Shown here piece by piece: positions 1 to 11,600 of a DNA stretch of 64,000 nt. Below the pieces are notes generated by a model, which saw nothing but the letters and a program-made list of their open reading frames with translations, made no database searches and was not told the origin of the DNA. How positions within the stretch are numbered: position 1 is the first letter of the stretch; each line of letters begins with the position of its first letter. Origin of the DNA: Delphinapterus leucas (Eukaryota; Chordata; Mammalia; Artiodactyla; Monodontidae). Made by a program: the position numbers and the translations under genes. The stretch is from positions 9,330,185-9,394,184 of the forward strand of contig NW_022097993.1 of assembly GCF_002288925.2 (NCBI RefSeq), read 5' to 3'.

Positions 1-100
1 GTTCCAATAATCCTTAGTTATGGACACTGAAATTTGAGTTTTTTATGATTTTTACATGTCATGGAATATTATTCTTCTTTTGATTTTTTACCAACCATTA

Positions 101-203
101 AAAAAATATAAAAACCATTCTTAGTGTGTAGGCCTTACATAAGTGGGCAGAAGCGGGCCAATTTTGGTCCATGAGCTGTAGTTTGCTGACCTCTGCTACT
201 AAT
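101..203 (+). mobile_element. hAT-type DNA transposon relic (non-autonomous)
   Basis: The stretch ends with wording close to a common mammalian hAT end (TAGTTTGCTGACCTCTGCT), preceded by a GGGCCAATTTTGGTCC block like the GGCC-rich end of Charlie-related MER elements. Only about 100 bp can be matched by eye and no terminal repeat or 8-bp duplication is clear. The family name is not certain. Confidence 0.45.
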
Positions 204-1630
204 ACCTTTCTTTCAATTAGAGAAAGTGTGTGCTCTACAGAGGCATCAGTGAAACAACATCGTAGCTCTATGGAGACTGTTTGTTTCCCATGGAAAAGCT
301 GTAAGAACACCAAGTAAAACCCTGAGTACTAACAGCAAAATATCAAGAAACTAGACTTAATCATTTCAACCTCTTGAGCTATGTGAATGTCTAGTGCCCA
401 CTGCTTGAATTATCATTAAGCAAAGTTTACCGATTATAGCCAGAGATTAATATCATGAAGAGGCTTTGGAATTAAACTTTCTGAAGTTAAGTATAACCCT
501 GATAATTCAGTAAGGAAGTGACAATTTCCCTATGGATACATCAGCTATTTCTCCCTTCCTGCATCCCCACATCCAGTGGTTTTGATTTTAAGGGAAGTGA
601 TTCTTCCTTTTCCTGATAGCATCTTCCTTCTGACTTAGCCGTGTAATGAAGCCATCACGGAAAATGAGCAGCTCTATATAAGACTGATAGCTTGATTACA
701 GCATGACTAGCCTAATCGTCCCTGCAAAAAATAATATGCATGTCATCTTCAGCTGGTCTCACAGTTAACGGTCATCAGGCATATTTCTAGATTCCAGGGG
801 ATAACAATTTTGAAAATATTTCCAGACTGCCATAGTATGGTTCAAGGTAACGGTATCTAAAGACAATTCCATACGGAAGCCTACAAACACAGTTCATGAT
901 TGTTATTATTATATTATAAACAATGAGACTGTTTGGAGAAAACAAGGCAGTATTTTTCTGAGTGCGATTCATTTAACTTCGTGTAATTCAACACAACATT
1001 CATCTTTGCTTTCTTCCCAAGAATCAAATAAATTGATATTTGACCCTGAGCTGAGCGAGGTTGGGTACACATTTCCTATGAATAGTCATTACTGTTGGGT
1101 GTTGTGTGGCAATCCCCAGAGGCTGTGTGTCTCTGGTATGGATCCCTTGTTTTTAACATTGGAATAAATGCTATACTTTTGTCCTGTCCCATTTTCTCTA
1201 CTTTAAGGTTATCAGTTACTTTTGAAGCTCATAGGTTTTACATTTTCCTTAAAACTCAAATCTTTATTCTATTATCTATTATTCCTTTACTCCAAAAATT
1301 CAGCAGCATTCACTTAAATAAGAACAAAGTTCAAACATCTCAGTCAGATGCTCAATGTCTCATAATTTGATGACCCCAGTTACCTGCCTTTGACCTTCAC
1401 CACATTCCTTCTCTCCATCCTTTCACCCTGGCTGCATCCGTGCCTCTGACCATCGATGGACGCGGGGCTGCCCACAGCGCCGGTCCCCTATACAGCTGCC
1501 CAGCAATGCGTCATCATCTTTCAACTCCTAAGTCGAAACTCAGCTCTTCTAAGAATTTGTCTTAAAAACTCAAAGGTGAGCTCTTCTTACCTTAGATAAT
1601 CATGGTTATTCACAGATTGTCTTGGAATTA
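204..1630. other. Unannotated stretch, nothing recognised
   Basis: AT-rich sequence with short spurious frames only. I see no splice-flanked exon, no CpG-rich segment and no repeat family I can name. Confidence 0.5.
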
Positions 1631-1631
1631 T

Positions 1632-1665
<34 letters not shown>

Positions 1666-1666
1666 G
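1631..1666. repeat. (CA)n microsatellite
   Basis: A CA dinucleotide run of about 14 units, broken by a TATA interruption, then CACACACGTGTG. A typical mammalian dinucleotide repeat, potentially length-polymorphic. Confidence 0.95.
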
Positions 1667-2887
1667 TGTGAATATACATCCCCCTTTTCTTCTAGGCTAT
1701 AAGCCCATGGAGAATAGGTGTCTGCATGTTTCAGAGCATCTGGCATGGTACTTAGCATACGTAAGAACAAAGGACCATGATTTCTAGAGCTTTGGAAGGA
1801 TCATCATTTGAGAATTCACCGTCATCATTGCCAAGATTGAGGTCTTCGTTTAAGACCATGTGGTATCAGAGGCTGTTGAGGAGAGAAGTACACGTTACCT
1901 TGTAAGTAGCTTTAATTAAACCAGGAACCTTCTGGTGGGGGAGGTGGGTGGTGGGTAGAAAATGAAACAACAAAAAAATTCCCAAGCCCTGTAATTTCAA
2001 AACTTCCAGTTACTTTGGAAATCTCTTTTGCTCCAGACTTTTTTAGATCAAAGAGTGCTGTCTTTTTTTATTTATTTATTTAATTTTTGGTGTGGAGTGG
2101 GTCGTGCTGCTTTGTTTTGTTTTGGCCAAGGTAAGGGAAAGCCGACAGCTGAAATGGAGATTGCACTGCTTTTGTGGCTCTGAGCAGAAAAACATTTTCT
2201 TCAGAGGGAAAAGAATGGCATCAGAGAGAAACTGTTTCCAGGGAGCTGCGTCTCAGCGGATGGAAAGATAGACAGTAGGTGAGCACATTCTTGTCCGCCT
2301 CCCTCACAGAACTAGTTGACTCTGACACCCCAAGACCGGCAGCTTCGGGAAACTGGAGAGAGACCGGGCTTTGGTGTGTACAATGGTGTCCTCACCACGA
2401 GCACAGTCAGCAATGCCTGTGGGTCTCCAGGACAATTCATGGCCAAAAATGATGGACACGTGGGCGCTGGGGCCAGAGAACCAGCTGGAAGTCACTGACC
2501 CAGAGCTGCAGCCAACAGACCAGTGCTGTTTTCCTGCCAGCCTCCTTCTGGAGACGCTGACGACTCACTGTTGGACCCTCTGAAGAGGCTGACGATGTGC
2601 CATCATGAGAGAGGATGCTGGGATCTTAAAATTGATGGGACGTCATTTTGTAGACAGAGGTCAAAACATACAGCTATTTAGTAAATTTAATAAAATCTTG
2701 TCAATTTTGATTTGACTTCTGGGTGATTAGAATTGTCATTCTGGGTTAATCACCTCGTGTCAGAAGCTCTCCACCCCACACCCTAACATAGGCATTGAGA
2801 CATCCAGTAGCCCACTGTTTTACATCCAAACAGAAATATGCAGACCCATTCAAGAACACAGACTTGGGCAAATTTGACATTTTAAGG
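1667..2887. other. Unannotated stretch, nothing recognised
   Basis: Mixed-composition sequence with a small TTTA-rich patch near 2070. Overlapping short frames on both strands at 2304-2583 lie in a moderately GC-rich patch, but they resemble no protein family I know. No exon is supported. Confidence 0.45.
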
Positions 2888-2897
2888 GTAAAGGGTA

Positions 2898-3285
2898 GGG
2901 CTCCCTGGTGGCGCAGTGGTTAAGAATCTGCCTGTCAATGCAGGGGACACGGGTTTGAGCCCTGGTCCGGGAAGATCCCACATGCCACAGAACAACTAAG
3001 CCCGTGTGCCACAACTACTGAGCCTGCGCTCTAGAGCTCACGAGCCACAACTACTGAGCCCACGTGCTACAACTACCGAGCCCATGAGCCACAACTACTG
3101 AGGCCCACGTGCTGAGATCCCATGCTCTGCAACAAGAGAAGCCACCACAATGAGAAGCCCGCGCACTGCAACAGAGAGTAGCCCCCGCTCGCCACAGCTA
3201 GAGAAAGCCTGCGTGTAGCAACGAAGACCCGATGCAGCCAAAAGTAAATAAATAAAATCAATAAATTTATATATATATATAAAGA
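2898..3285 (+). mobile_element. CHR-1-type tRNA-derived SINE, long form
   Basis: A tRNA-derived retroposon transcribed by RNA polymerase III and mobilised by LINE machinery. The head reads GGGCTCCCTGGTGGCGCAG with an A-box-like GGCGCAGTGGTTAAG and a B box near GGTTTGAGCCC. The body contains several copies of a CCACAACTACTGAGCC module, one or two more than I would expect, and the tail is AAATAAAT plus a TA run. It is flanked by a 10-bp duplication, GTAAAGGGTA, at 2888-2897 and 3286-3295. It is diverged in many positions, so older than the CHR-2 copies elsewhere in the window. The open frame at 3073-3261 on the other strand is a by-product of the module. Confidence 0.92.
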
Positions 3286-3717
3286 GTAAAGGGTATACCG
3301 TACTTAATCATGTCATCTTATAGCTTGCCCAACATGTTCTTAGTACCAGGAAGAGTAGTGCTCTGTGACTTTTTATGATGTGTGGATTTATCCTCTCCCC
3401 CCCCAATCACCCACCAACATCACTGGCTTGTGTGCTCCAGTCTGTGAGTGTGTGTGTTTGGCCACGAGCACGGCTGCCTCTCACCAGCTAAGCCAAGTCC
3501 GGATCTGTGGTCCTGAGGAACAGGTGTTCATTAGCCCCGGTGTAGGTTACCCTGGGTGGGCCGCTCAGGGTGGTGGGAGGTAGGCTGCTTCACCCCAGAG
3601 CTCCAAGAGGAGGAGGCCACTGGCTTTGGTCCCACCTCAATGCCATATCCGTTCTTTAAAATTCAGGTCACATTAGAGACATCAGAATTTCAACTCAATT
3701 TCAATATGTTTTAAAAT

Positions 3718-4066
3718 TTTTATTTAATATTGGAGTAGAGTTGCTTTACAATGTTGTGTTAGTTTCAGGTGTACAGCAAAGAGATTCTGTTATACATATA
3801 CATGTATTTATTCCTTCTTAGACTCTTTTCCCGCATAGGTTATTACAGAGTACTGAGTAGAGTTCCCTGTGCTGTGCAGTAGGTCCTTTTTGATTACCTA
3901 TTTTATATATAGCAGTGTGTATATGCTAAACCCAAACTCCTCATTTATCCCTCCCCACCACCTTTCCCCTTTGGTAACCGTAAGTTTGTTTTCTATGTCT
4001 GTGAGTCTGTTTCTGTTTTGTAAATAAGTTCATTTGTATCATTGTTTTTTAGATTTCAATTGATTG
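3718..4066 (-). mobile_element. LINE-1 3' UTR fragment, 5'-truncated
   Basis: Reverse complement of the cetartiodactyl L1 3' end: the recognisable blocks are TTTCAGGTGTACAGCAAAGA, GAGTTCCCTGTGCTGTGCAG and GGTAACCGTAAGTTTG. It is flanked by an unusually clear duplication: CAATTTCAATATGTTTTAAA begins at 3696 and CAATTTCAATATTTTAAA begins at 4067, identical but for two bases. This marks a normal target-primed insertion of about 350 bp with a severely truncated 5' end. No coding sequence is retained. Confidence 0.9.
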
Positions 4067-4087
4067 CAATTTCAATATTTTAAAATT

Positions 4088-6204
4088 ATACATGTATTAT
4101 ATATTTATATTCACACACAGATGCTCACACATATATATGTATCAATACATATGTATATTGACATACACACACATTTAAGAAACAATGCAAACTCCCAAGG
4201 CTCCTAAATACTTTTTCATTTCCATTCTCTATCAGCCAGGCCTATCTGTGTATTCCAATATGCTTTTGATTTTCGTTTTTATTAGCATCAATATAGGCTG
4301 TGTGTATGTCTTTCCTCTAATTTTCTTTCCATGTTTTTATTTTAACCATGTGTCTTAGGGAAATCATGCCTATTTCTTTTCTTTTTGACAGCATATCCTC
4401 ACACTATAAGTATTCTCCACACATTTTAAGAACATATCTTTAATCCAGTTACAGTTATGGATTCTCACTGGCTATTTTTAAAAAGACGGTTTTGAGGGGA
4501 TGGCAGAAAAGAAGCATAAGAACAACCTGATTTTTATGAATTTTTGATCTTTTTTTTCTATATGTTGAAAATAGCATTTTTGCTTTAAGAGATAGGTAAG
4601 AAGAGAGGAACCTCCGTATATTCCCTAAGGGCTACTTAATAAGGACTTTTTCCAGCAAGGGGAAGAGTAGCGTTAGGGCTGCAGTGGGGGGACCCGGGGG
4701 TCCGCCTGCCCTCGGGGGGCCTCCCTGTACAGCTCGTTGATCAGGTCAGGACAGCTGTATCCCTTCCCCTTCTTTCCTTGGCCAGATATTTCCGGATGAG
4801 CCATTAAGTAAACAGGATTCGCTGATGGGGTGTTGGTTCCACCATTTTCCAAACACTGACATGGACAACAGGCTGTAGTGATCATTTCTGTCCCCTAATT
4901 TCAAGCTGCCTTTAGAAATGTTGTCCTCACCGGGAGTGCTGGGGTATGGAGAGAGATGCCAGCACAGCCCTTGACGTTCCCCCTCTCAGAAGCTGACTCA
5001 GGGTGGCTCAGGGAGAGACTTGACAGTCTGCATTCTCCAGTCTCCTGGTGATGCCCCTACAGTGCCCTGGGCCTCAACCTGGGCTGCACAGCTCCTCAGC
5101 CAGCCGTGGCGGAGCTCCCATGAGTCAGTGAGGGCACAGTCAAGACTGTTGCTAGAACAGAGATAAGGAATATGAGCCGTGTCCCCAACATCTAGTTCCA
5201 TGTTGGTCCACGGCTTCTAAGTAGAGCCCTGCATGCAAGCAGAGGCATTCACAGAGGAACTGACCTATGACTGTAATTTGGATTTAGACATAGGAGTAAA
5301 TAGAAAAATTTGTTAGAGGGAAGAGTTTGTGGTGGAAAAGTTGGGAGAAGGCCTTGTTGGTTTCAAGGCAAAACGGTAAAGGGAAAATTGTGGCCGTGCA
5401 TCATCTCCTTAACAGCAAGATAGAGTAAATCACTTGATCGGGAGGATAAAGAAATGTTTGAAGCAAATGGAGGAACGTGTGAATTAAGCTCTGAAACCTG
5501 TAATTGTTGGGGAAAGAGAAGATCTTCTCCACATTTAACAATGTATTTTGTTCAGAGTGACTGCACCAGGTAACAAAAGATTAGCCATGAGTGACACTGG
5601 AGACCAGTGCTTTGCCACCTCTGCCAGACATTGGTTCAAATAGCTTGAGTGGCCGTTCCGGAGATTTGGGTTTCATGTTTCCCTGTAAAGCCACAGGGTG
5701 ACTGCTGTGCTGTGAGAAACCCTGCACACCCACCACTAGATCCCCAAGTGAGTTCCGTGCTTCTGACAGGTGTCAGATTTTTCACTTCGTCATGTCCACA
5801 GATTCATGTTCGATGAAGAAAGAGGTTCTCAACAAGCCTAGTTAGGGCACTTTGTCTGCACAGTATGGTGATTTTCATGGGAAAGAAACTTCTGAGGCTT
5901 GATGCATTATTCTAGGATAAAGGGAGAGGAAAAATAATGTGTGTAATTTAGATACACTCTACTCCAAGTAGAAACATAATCCTTTTATTTGTGAAAAGGG
6001 AGCATGTGATAGGAATTGATTTCATGGTTTTCCGTGGGGTTCAAGATAGCAAAATAAGCACATGCACGTGAATTAAGATAATTATCTGGTGATACTGGTA
6101 ATGATATTTAATTAGCAGATGAAAATAGATTTTGACCTGCAAATGTAAGTTAGAATTCCCAGACATTAGAATTGAAAGAGAACTTGGGGGCAATTTAACC
6201 AGGG
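4088..6204. other. Unannotated stretch; one GC-rich minus-strand frame
   Basis: No repeat family is evident across 2.1 kb. AT-rich tracts with TATATA words fill 4088-4160. A local GC-rich patch at 4670-4760 carries a 70-codon minus-strand frame (4673-4885) rich in Cys at its start and in Pro/Arg at its end. It has no recognised domain and no convincing splice acceptor. A coding exon is not supported but cannot be excluded. Confidence 0.4.
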
Positions 6205-6280
6205 AAGTGAGCTGTCACTCAAGGTCACACAGCAAGTAGAGAAATAGCCCAGACTCACTGAAGATATGATGAGAACCAAC
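6205..6280 (-). mobile_element. MIR-like fragment
   Basis: The phrase CAAGGTCACACAGCAAGTAG matches the reverse complement of the conserved MIR core, where a tRNA-derived region meets the core. Only this core is recognisable, so the ends are approximate. Confidence 0.5.
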
Positions 6281-6486
6281 TGACCAGAGACAGGTGTACA
6301 GATTAGGAAACAGCAAGCCCTTCCTTCTCATCTTTTTCACTATCTTAGGGGCAGAGATCAGGAGACACTGAGACAGAGTGAGTGAAGCACCCTGCTCATT
6401 GCAAGATCTGTTACAAGCACTGCGTGTGGTTTGGTGTGAAAAGAAGCTGAAACTGGTATCTAAGCCAAAATCTTTCATTCTCGCTC

Positions 6487-6932
6487 TGATGCCGAACATT
6501 TGGCCTCTGTGCACCGGTGCTGAATCGAATCTCAGAGACAGAGTTTTGGGTGAAGTAGAAAAGAATAACTTTATTGCTTTGCCAGGCAGAGGGGGACAGA
6601 GCAGGCTTGTGCACTGAAGAACTGTGTGTCCCAACCTGGGGGGATTTGGTGAGGAGTTTTACAGCAGTGGTTCAAGGGTGGGGTTGCTGTCTTGAGTCTA
6701 TCAAGCCATGACGTTCTCTCTGGAATGAAGAATGCTTCACCAAGTAGCTCATCTTCCATTTGCTGGGGGTTTTAGTTCTGTGAAGAGCTCAAAGATACTG
6801 TTATTTGTATCCTTTGCTGGGGAACCAGAACCCTGCCCCAAGGCTGCACTATTGTTTCTTGGCGGCTCCTCCCTTGTCTCTGCATCCCTTCCCTTTCCTG
6901 ATTAGCAACTGTTTGAAAGGTTTCCGTGCCCA
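6487..6932 (-). mobile_element. Solo LTR of an endogenous retrovirus
   Basis: Read on the minus strand this is a typical LTR 3' half: a polyadenylation signal in GCAATAAAGTTATTC, then a U5-like stretch with CACCCAAAACTCTGTCTCTG and GATTCGATTCAGCACCGG near the left boundary. The upstream part is GC-moderate and noncoding. No internal retroviral sequence is attached on either side, so it is a solo LTR left by recombination between two LTRs. The left edge is set by a TG and the right edge by a CA; both are approximate and no duplication is convincing. Frames at 6215-6759 are incidental. Confidence 0.6.
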
Positions 6933-8419
6933 GGAGCCCCCCAGGGTCCTTCTCAGTTTCATATCCACTTTGTATTTAGAATTAGCAGTTGATTGTGTAA
7001 CTGCTCATGGAAGGAGATGGTGGTACCCAAACCTCTCATCCCGTCGTCCTCATCCAGAGGCAGGTTGATTTCTGCACGTGCTCCACTCTTCACCCTGTCC
7101 TTACACCTGGGCGCTCCTCTGTGACTGTTTGGTGAGGTGATGCTTCACAGGCTGAGCCATAAAGGGCAGTCAGCCTCCCCGTTGTGTTGGGCTGTTTGCC
7201 TTGGGATCAGCCTCTACTGGGAGGGAAGCCCAGGCCGCCCCGGAGGACCGTGTGTAGGTAGGTATTCCGGGTGGAGGCCCAGAGAAGGTTCCAGCCAACA
7301 GCCAGATGTGTGAGAAAGCCTTTGAGACGATGCCGGCTGCCACCACCAAGTGTTTGCAGCTGCATACCGCTCCCTGGACAAGGACCCCCTAGCTGAGCCC
7401 AGTTTCCCTGACAAACAATGAGAAATAAGAAGAAGAGATTGCTGTGATTTTAAATGGTTAAGGTTTTGAGGTGGTCTGTTTCCATAGGTAAGGAGGATGC
7501 TACTCCTAAAAATGGGGGACGGGGTAAAAATAAAGTTATTATTATCATTTAAAAGGCAAAATAAACTTGGACTCAATCAGACTTACATTCTATCACAAAG
7601 ATAAAAATTGATTTCAAAGAAAATGTGAACTAATAGCAAAACCCATAGATAAGAGACTGTATAAGGGCAGGGGGCTGCAGGGTCGTCAGCAATATTTTCT
7701 AAAGTTAAAATGCTAGGTTATGTAGACTCAAGCCCCACCGTGCACGCATCTCTGTATTTGCTAAAAAATTAGGCAAGGTGACCTTATTCATCTTTTCCAC
7801 CTCTAACTCCTGTCATTCTGTCTTTATCGTGTGGGTGTTCGGTTTGCTGAAAAAGCCAGATTTCAGAACAGCTTTCTTTCGGAAATGATGTTTTTAACGT
7901 TAAGGGAAAAAAGATTGCCACATTGTAGAAATGGCAGTTATAAAATTAGATACAAAATCAATTGAAAATTCATCACAATTGTACTGCAAAAGACACACGG
8001 AGGACTGAATTATAAAGTAAAAAGAATAAAGTGGGCTTTTGACTAAATGAGTTAAGCCAGGCTCCTTTCAGGATGATCATGTGTTGGAAATGGCTAAAGA
8101 GATTGCAAAATAGGTGAAGAAAACACTGCGTGTACAGTGCTAGATTGGGCCAGCATAAAATAAGAATTGTAGAAAGTCGATCTTGAGGTATAAGGCAGGG
8201 GTCAGAGGGCTGGGTTAATTCCTAGCTCTAACATAAAGAACACGCAAAACCGTGATTAGAAAACGCACAGAAATGGAAACCAGGATGTGTTGAAACCGTT
8301 TTCATACTGGTGGAAAGATGCTAAGGTAGAAAACCAAGGGATTTGGACCCGTCTGTGTAAGATGAAAAGTACATTCTTTCTCTCCCCTCATCCCACCACC
8401 GCTGTCCTCAGACATACGT
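6933..8419. other. Unannotated stretch, nothing recognised
   Basis: Mixed GC sequence. The 120-codon minus-strand frame at 7214-7576 has no recognisable domain. No repeat family stands out. Confidence 0.45.
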
Positions 8420-8430
8420 CAACACCATAC

Positions 8431-8643
8431 TTTTTTTTTTTTTTTTTTGCAGTACGCGGGCCTCCTACCGCCGTGGCCTCTCCCGTTGCAGACGGAGCAC
8501 AGGCTCCGGACGCGCAGGCTCAGCGGCCATGGCTCACGGGCCTAGCCGCTCCGTGGCATGTGGGATCCTTCCGGACCGGGGCACGAGCCCACGTCCCCTG
8601 CACCGGCAGCCGGCTTCTCAACCACTGCGCCATCAGGGAAGCC
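8431..8643 (-). mobile_element. CHR-2-type tRNA-derived SINE
   Basis: Minus-strand copy of the cetacean SINE: a T18 tract (the A tail), then TGCAGTACGCGGGCCTCCTA, and at the right end the reverse of CTTCCCTGATGGCGCAG. The flanking duplication is CAACACCATAC at 8420-8430 and CAACACCGTAC at 8644-8654, 11 bp with one mismatch. The two long open frames across this spot come from the GC-rich SINE body and are not host genes. Confidence 0.95.
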
Positions 8644-8824
8644 CAACACCGTACCTTTTTAAAGAGCAAAGAGACTTCACGTCTCCCGCTTACATCTGCA
8701 CGGATGGAACAATAATTCATCCGTTTCCAAACAAGCCACCAGCATGCTCTAAGCAATGGCTGGAGACCTTCACTGGATTGAAGTTCTAATAAGGCCAAGG
8801 CTTCACTGAAGTTCCTGTTAACAA

Positions 8825-8950
8825 GCACTTTTTGCTCACTTAGCATCTACCTAGCACCATGTTAAGTCCTTTGGAAGGATGCAGAGGTCTAAAGCCTATG
8901 AGCATCTAGCTATTTCCTAATCGAGGAGACAGTTAAATTCATAAAGAAGC
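8825..8950 (-). mobile_element. L2-like fragment
   Basis: CACTTAGCATCTACCTAGCACCATGTTAAGTCC resembles the reverse complement of the L2 3' end (the agcacctactatgtgccagg motif). Matching is short and diverged. Confidence 0.4.
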
Positions 8951-9059
8951 ATGAGTCCTGGAAAATCCAGGCAGTGTTACTGGGAAGGATGGAATAAGTG
9001 GAGTTTGAAGTATGGGTGAGGATAGACCCGGAGAGGTAATCATTCCTGACCAGAGACTT

Positions 9060-9115
9060 GCTCTACACCTGGTACATAGTAGCTGCTCATGAAATATTTA
9101 CTGAAATAAATGCAT
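9060..9115 (+). mobile_element. L2 3' end
   Basis: The words CTGGTACATAGTAGCTGCTC and GAAATATTTACTGAAATAAA match the last 50 bp of L2 in the sense direction. The element lies 110 bp from a reverse-oriented L2-like fragment, so the two are separate insertions or an old inversion. Confidence 0.6.
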
Positions 9116-9566
9116 AAGCAAAGGCAAAACTGTGCTGGGCAGTACCCTAGCCCAACTAGAGATGCAAGGCCAAGGGTGCAGGTCAGGGCAGAATCCGCTA
9201 AAGGAGGCCCGGGAAGGAAGGGATACATTCCTTTTCTGTGACAGGAAAATGGAAATCGATAAAGCTTCCTGCTTCTCAAGAGAGGTCACGCTGACAGCAG
9301 AATGTGAGATGGGACAGAAGCGAAACGCAAGTGAGGTGGCACCCATTTCACCTCTGCCCGGCTTGGAGGGCGCGTGTGCCCGCTGCTTTCAGCTGAAGCG
9401 CGGTGCTTCTGCGGGCGTGGGGAATCCCTGCGTAATGATTAGTGAGATCACTGATCCAGGCGGCTTTAGGATCTGCGTGTCCTCCAAGGGGCATGGACCC
9501 TAAACGATAAGATGTTAGCCCCAGGTGTTTTCTAGGAGCTTGGAGTTAGGGGCACCCAGTTCAAGC
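9116..9566. other. Unannotated stretch
   Basis: A 123-codon plus-strand frame (9132-9503) crosses this region but has no recognisable domain and no close family. I see nothing else here. Confidence 0.4.
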
Positions 9567-9971
9567 TGAGCTGGTTACGACTGGATAGGACCACCGACCC
9601 TCCGATCGGGCCGGCATGAGTGTCTGCTGGGGTGGCCCTTTGACATCTGAGGGCAGGAAAGCCCCCTGCAGATCACACTAAGCACCTGCGTTTTTGATCC
9701 TGGAGAGGCCTGTAGCTTAGTTAACGCCTGAGGCAGAACGATGATTACTGCACCTTTTTCCAATCACCTTTCCCCAGTGCTCCCCACGCCCGGGCGGTCC
9801 TGCTTCTTTATTCGTTACCCCGTAAATGCCCCAGCCCCTTGCCTTGGGGAGGCGACCCTGAGACTTGTTCTCCTGTCTCCTTCCCCCGGCGACCTTGTGA
9901 ATAAACCCTCTCTCTGTTGCAAACCTCAGCATCTCAGCGTTTTCACATCAGACAAACCGGGTTCAGTAACA
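9567..9971 (+). mobile_element. Solo LTR, class I-like endogenous retrovirus
   Basis: A 405-bp unit begins TGAGCTGG and ends GGTTCAGTAACA. Near its 3' end it carries GTGAATAAACCCTCTCTCTG, a polyadenylation signal typical of mammalian class I LTRs, followed by a TTGCAAACCTCAGCATCTC U5-like stretch. It is flanked by CAAGC (9562-9566) and GAAGC (9972-9976), a 5-bp duplication with one mismatch. No internal region is attached, so it is a solo LTR. Family assignment is by general resemblance only. Confidence 0.65.
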
Positions 9972-10349
9972 GAAGCCCAGCGGGCCCTGGCTTTGTGGTG
10001 ATTCCAGGTACGTGGACGGGGGGCTGAGAGGTGGGCAAGTCAGTTTGAACCAAAATGTCCAGAAAAAAAGCTTACTAGAAAGTATGTGAAATAAAGCCTT
10101 AGAACTCAGAGGATGGACCACACTGAAGTTTACCCTCTGTGCGTCATGATGTTTACCAAGAGCCAGGTTTACTTGTCAGAAGAGAAAAGTAAGCCTACAC
10201 CTAGCTTTAGCCAAGCCACGAGGAGCAGACTATACTTAAACAAACTTTAGCAGAGAAATTCCAACACTGAAAGTTTTGCATCTCTGCTGATGCCCTAAAT
10301 GTCTGGTATTGGGCATTAGAACTGATAGCTGTCATTTCACCGGAAAAGC
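9972..10349. other. Unannotated stretch, nothing recognised
   Basis: No repeat or exon recognised between the LTR and the MIR. Confidence 0.45.
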
Positions 10350-10585
10350 AGCAAAGTTCTCTGGGCTCCGGAGACAGGCTGCTTGGGTTTGAATATCCCA
10401 CTTACTAGTTCTGTGACTTTAGGCAAGTTACTTAACCTCTCTGTGCCCCCCTTTCCTCATCTGACAATGGGGACCGTTCTATATGAGGTTATAATGAGGG
10501 TTAAACATAATTAATTACATGTGGGGTACTTGGATTAGTACTTGGCTCGTGGGTAGTGATCAATAATTATCAGCTACTATTATGA
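10350..10585 (+). mobile_element. MIR SINE, nearly full length
   Basis: The ordered MIR blocks are all visible: GCTTGGGTTTGAATATCCCA (B-box region), CACTTACTAGTTCTGTGACT, GGCAAGTTACTTAACCTCTC and TTTCCTCATCTGACAATGGG, then the L2-like tail. This is an ancient therian-wide tRNA-derived SINE, inert today. Confidence 0.88.
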
Positions 10586-11479
10586 CCGTATTAACCTTGT
10601 CTTTTTGCCTCTTTTTGCCTAAAGAAGAAACAAATTATTGTTATCCATTTTTCTTTTTTATATTTAGTTTTTGAAAATTTAATAAATTTTATCAACTGTT
10701 GTTATACATGTAAAATGTGTTCAGCTCTAGCATTCAATGTCTTTCTATATGCCAATGAAATGAATCATTTTTCTATGGTAGAATGTCAGAGAGAGGCAAC
10801 TTGGTGGCTTTTCCTAAGTAACACGATTAATTACTTGGTGGCATTCAGAAAGCATTCCCTTCTCAAATCCTTCTGTTAAGGAGAACCATATTTTAATTTT
10901 TCCGGAACAAAGTTTAAAAAAATACACTTACAAAATAGAATCATAAATAAAAGAGTTGAACAAAATAGACTCATAAATAAGTTGGCTGCATTTTTCTGTC
11001 CGAGAAGACCTAAACAATCATTTTCCTTTCCATTGGAAAGGATGTCTAAAAGGAACCAGACCACACAATGACACCGAGACGTCTGTACCTGCAGTAAAAT
11101 GAATCATAGTGGAAAAGGATGATGTCTGCCAGGAGGCTTTGGATATTGTTTTCCTTATCCTGTTATTTTCTGTGTAAAAGCCACTCGTGTCTTGGAGTGG
11201 ACCTTGTCGCCTGAAAAGCGCTTCATCTAGCTGCATTTCCAAAGATTTAAGTGGAAATTGTTGCTTTTGGGAAACAGCCATAAGGATTCAGGCCTGCATT
11301 TAAAAGCCTCGATGCATTTGTCTCCTAATACCAGTAAGTCCTCCCGTATGTGGCAGGTTCTGCGCCCCACCCAGAAGCTAATACGAATCTAATAATCACA
11401 GAAACGATCCCATCTTCAGAGCGCTACGCACACAGGACTGCGTACATTGTGTAGTCACGTGCGGGAGTGCTCACACGTA
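10586..11479. other. Unannotated AT-rich stretch
   Basis: A short imperfect duplication is visible at about 10940-10980 (AATAGA-TCATAAATAA twice). No family is recognised and no exon is supported. Confidence 0.4.
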
Positions 11480-11600
11480 ACTCTCAGCAGCAACCTTGCA
11501 ACGTTTGTCTGATTTTTCTAACTTTACAGATGAGAAAAACGAGGCTACAAAAGTTGTCTCCTGTTCAAGGTCGCACAGCCACCAGGGGAAGGGATAGGAA
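11480..11600 (-). mobile_element. MIR fragment
   Basis: Reverse MIR core: TTTACAGATGAGAAAAACGA, then GTTCAAGGTCGCACAGCCAC. The ends are approximate. Confidence 0.65.

Noticed and set aside
1631..1666. The CA run as Z-DNA or a regulatory element
   Set aside because: Such microsatellites are very common in mammals and nothing nearby indicates a promoter.
8287..8846. Long open frames of 108-142 codons on both strands
   Set aside because: They run through the GC-rich body of a CHR-2 SINE. The same peptide wording recurs at 13.9-14.2, 33.8-34.1, 34.8-35.1, 36.9-37.4 and 61.2-61.5 kb, so it is repeat-derived.
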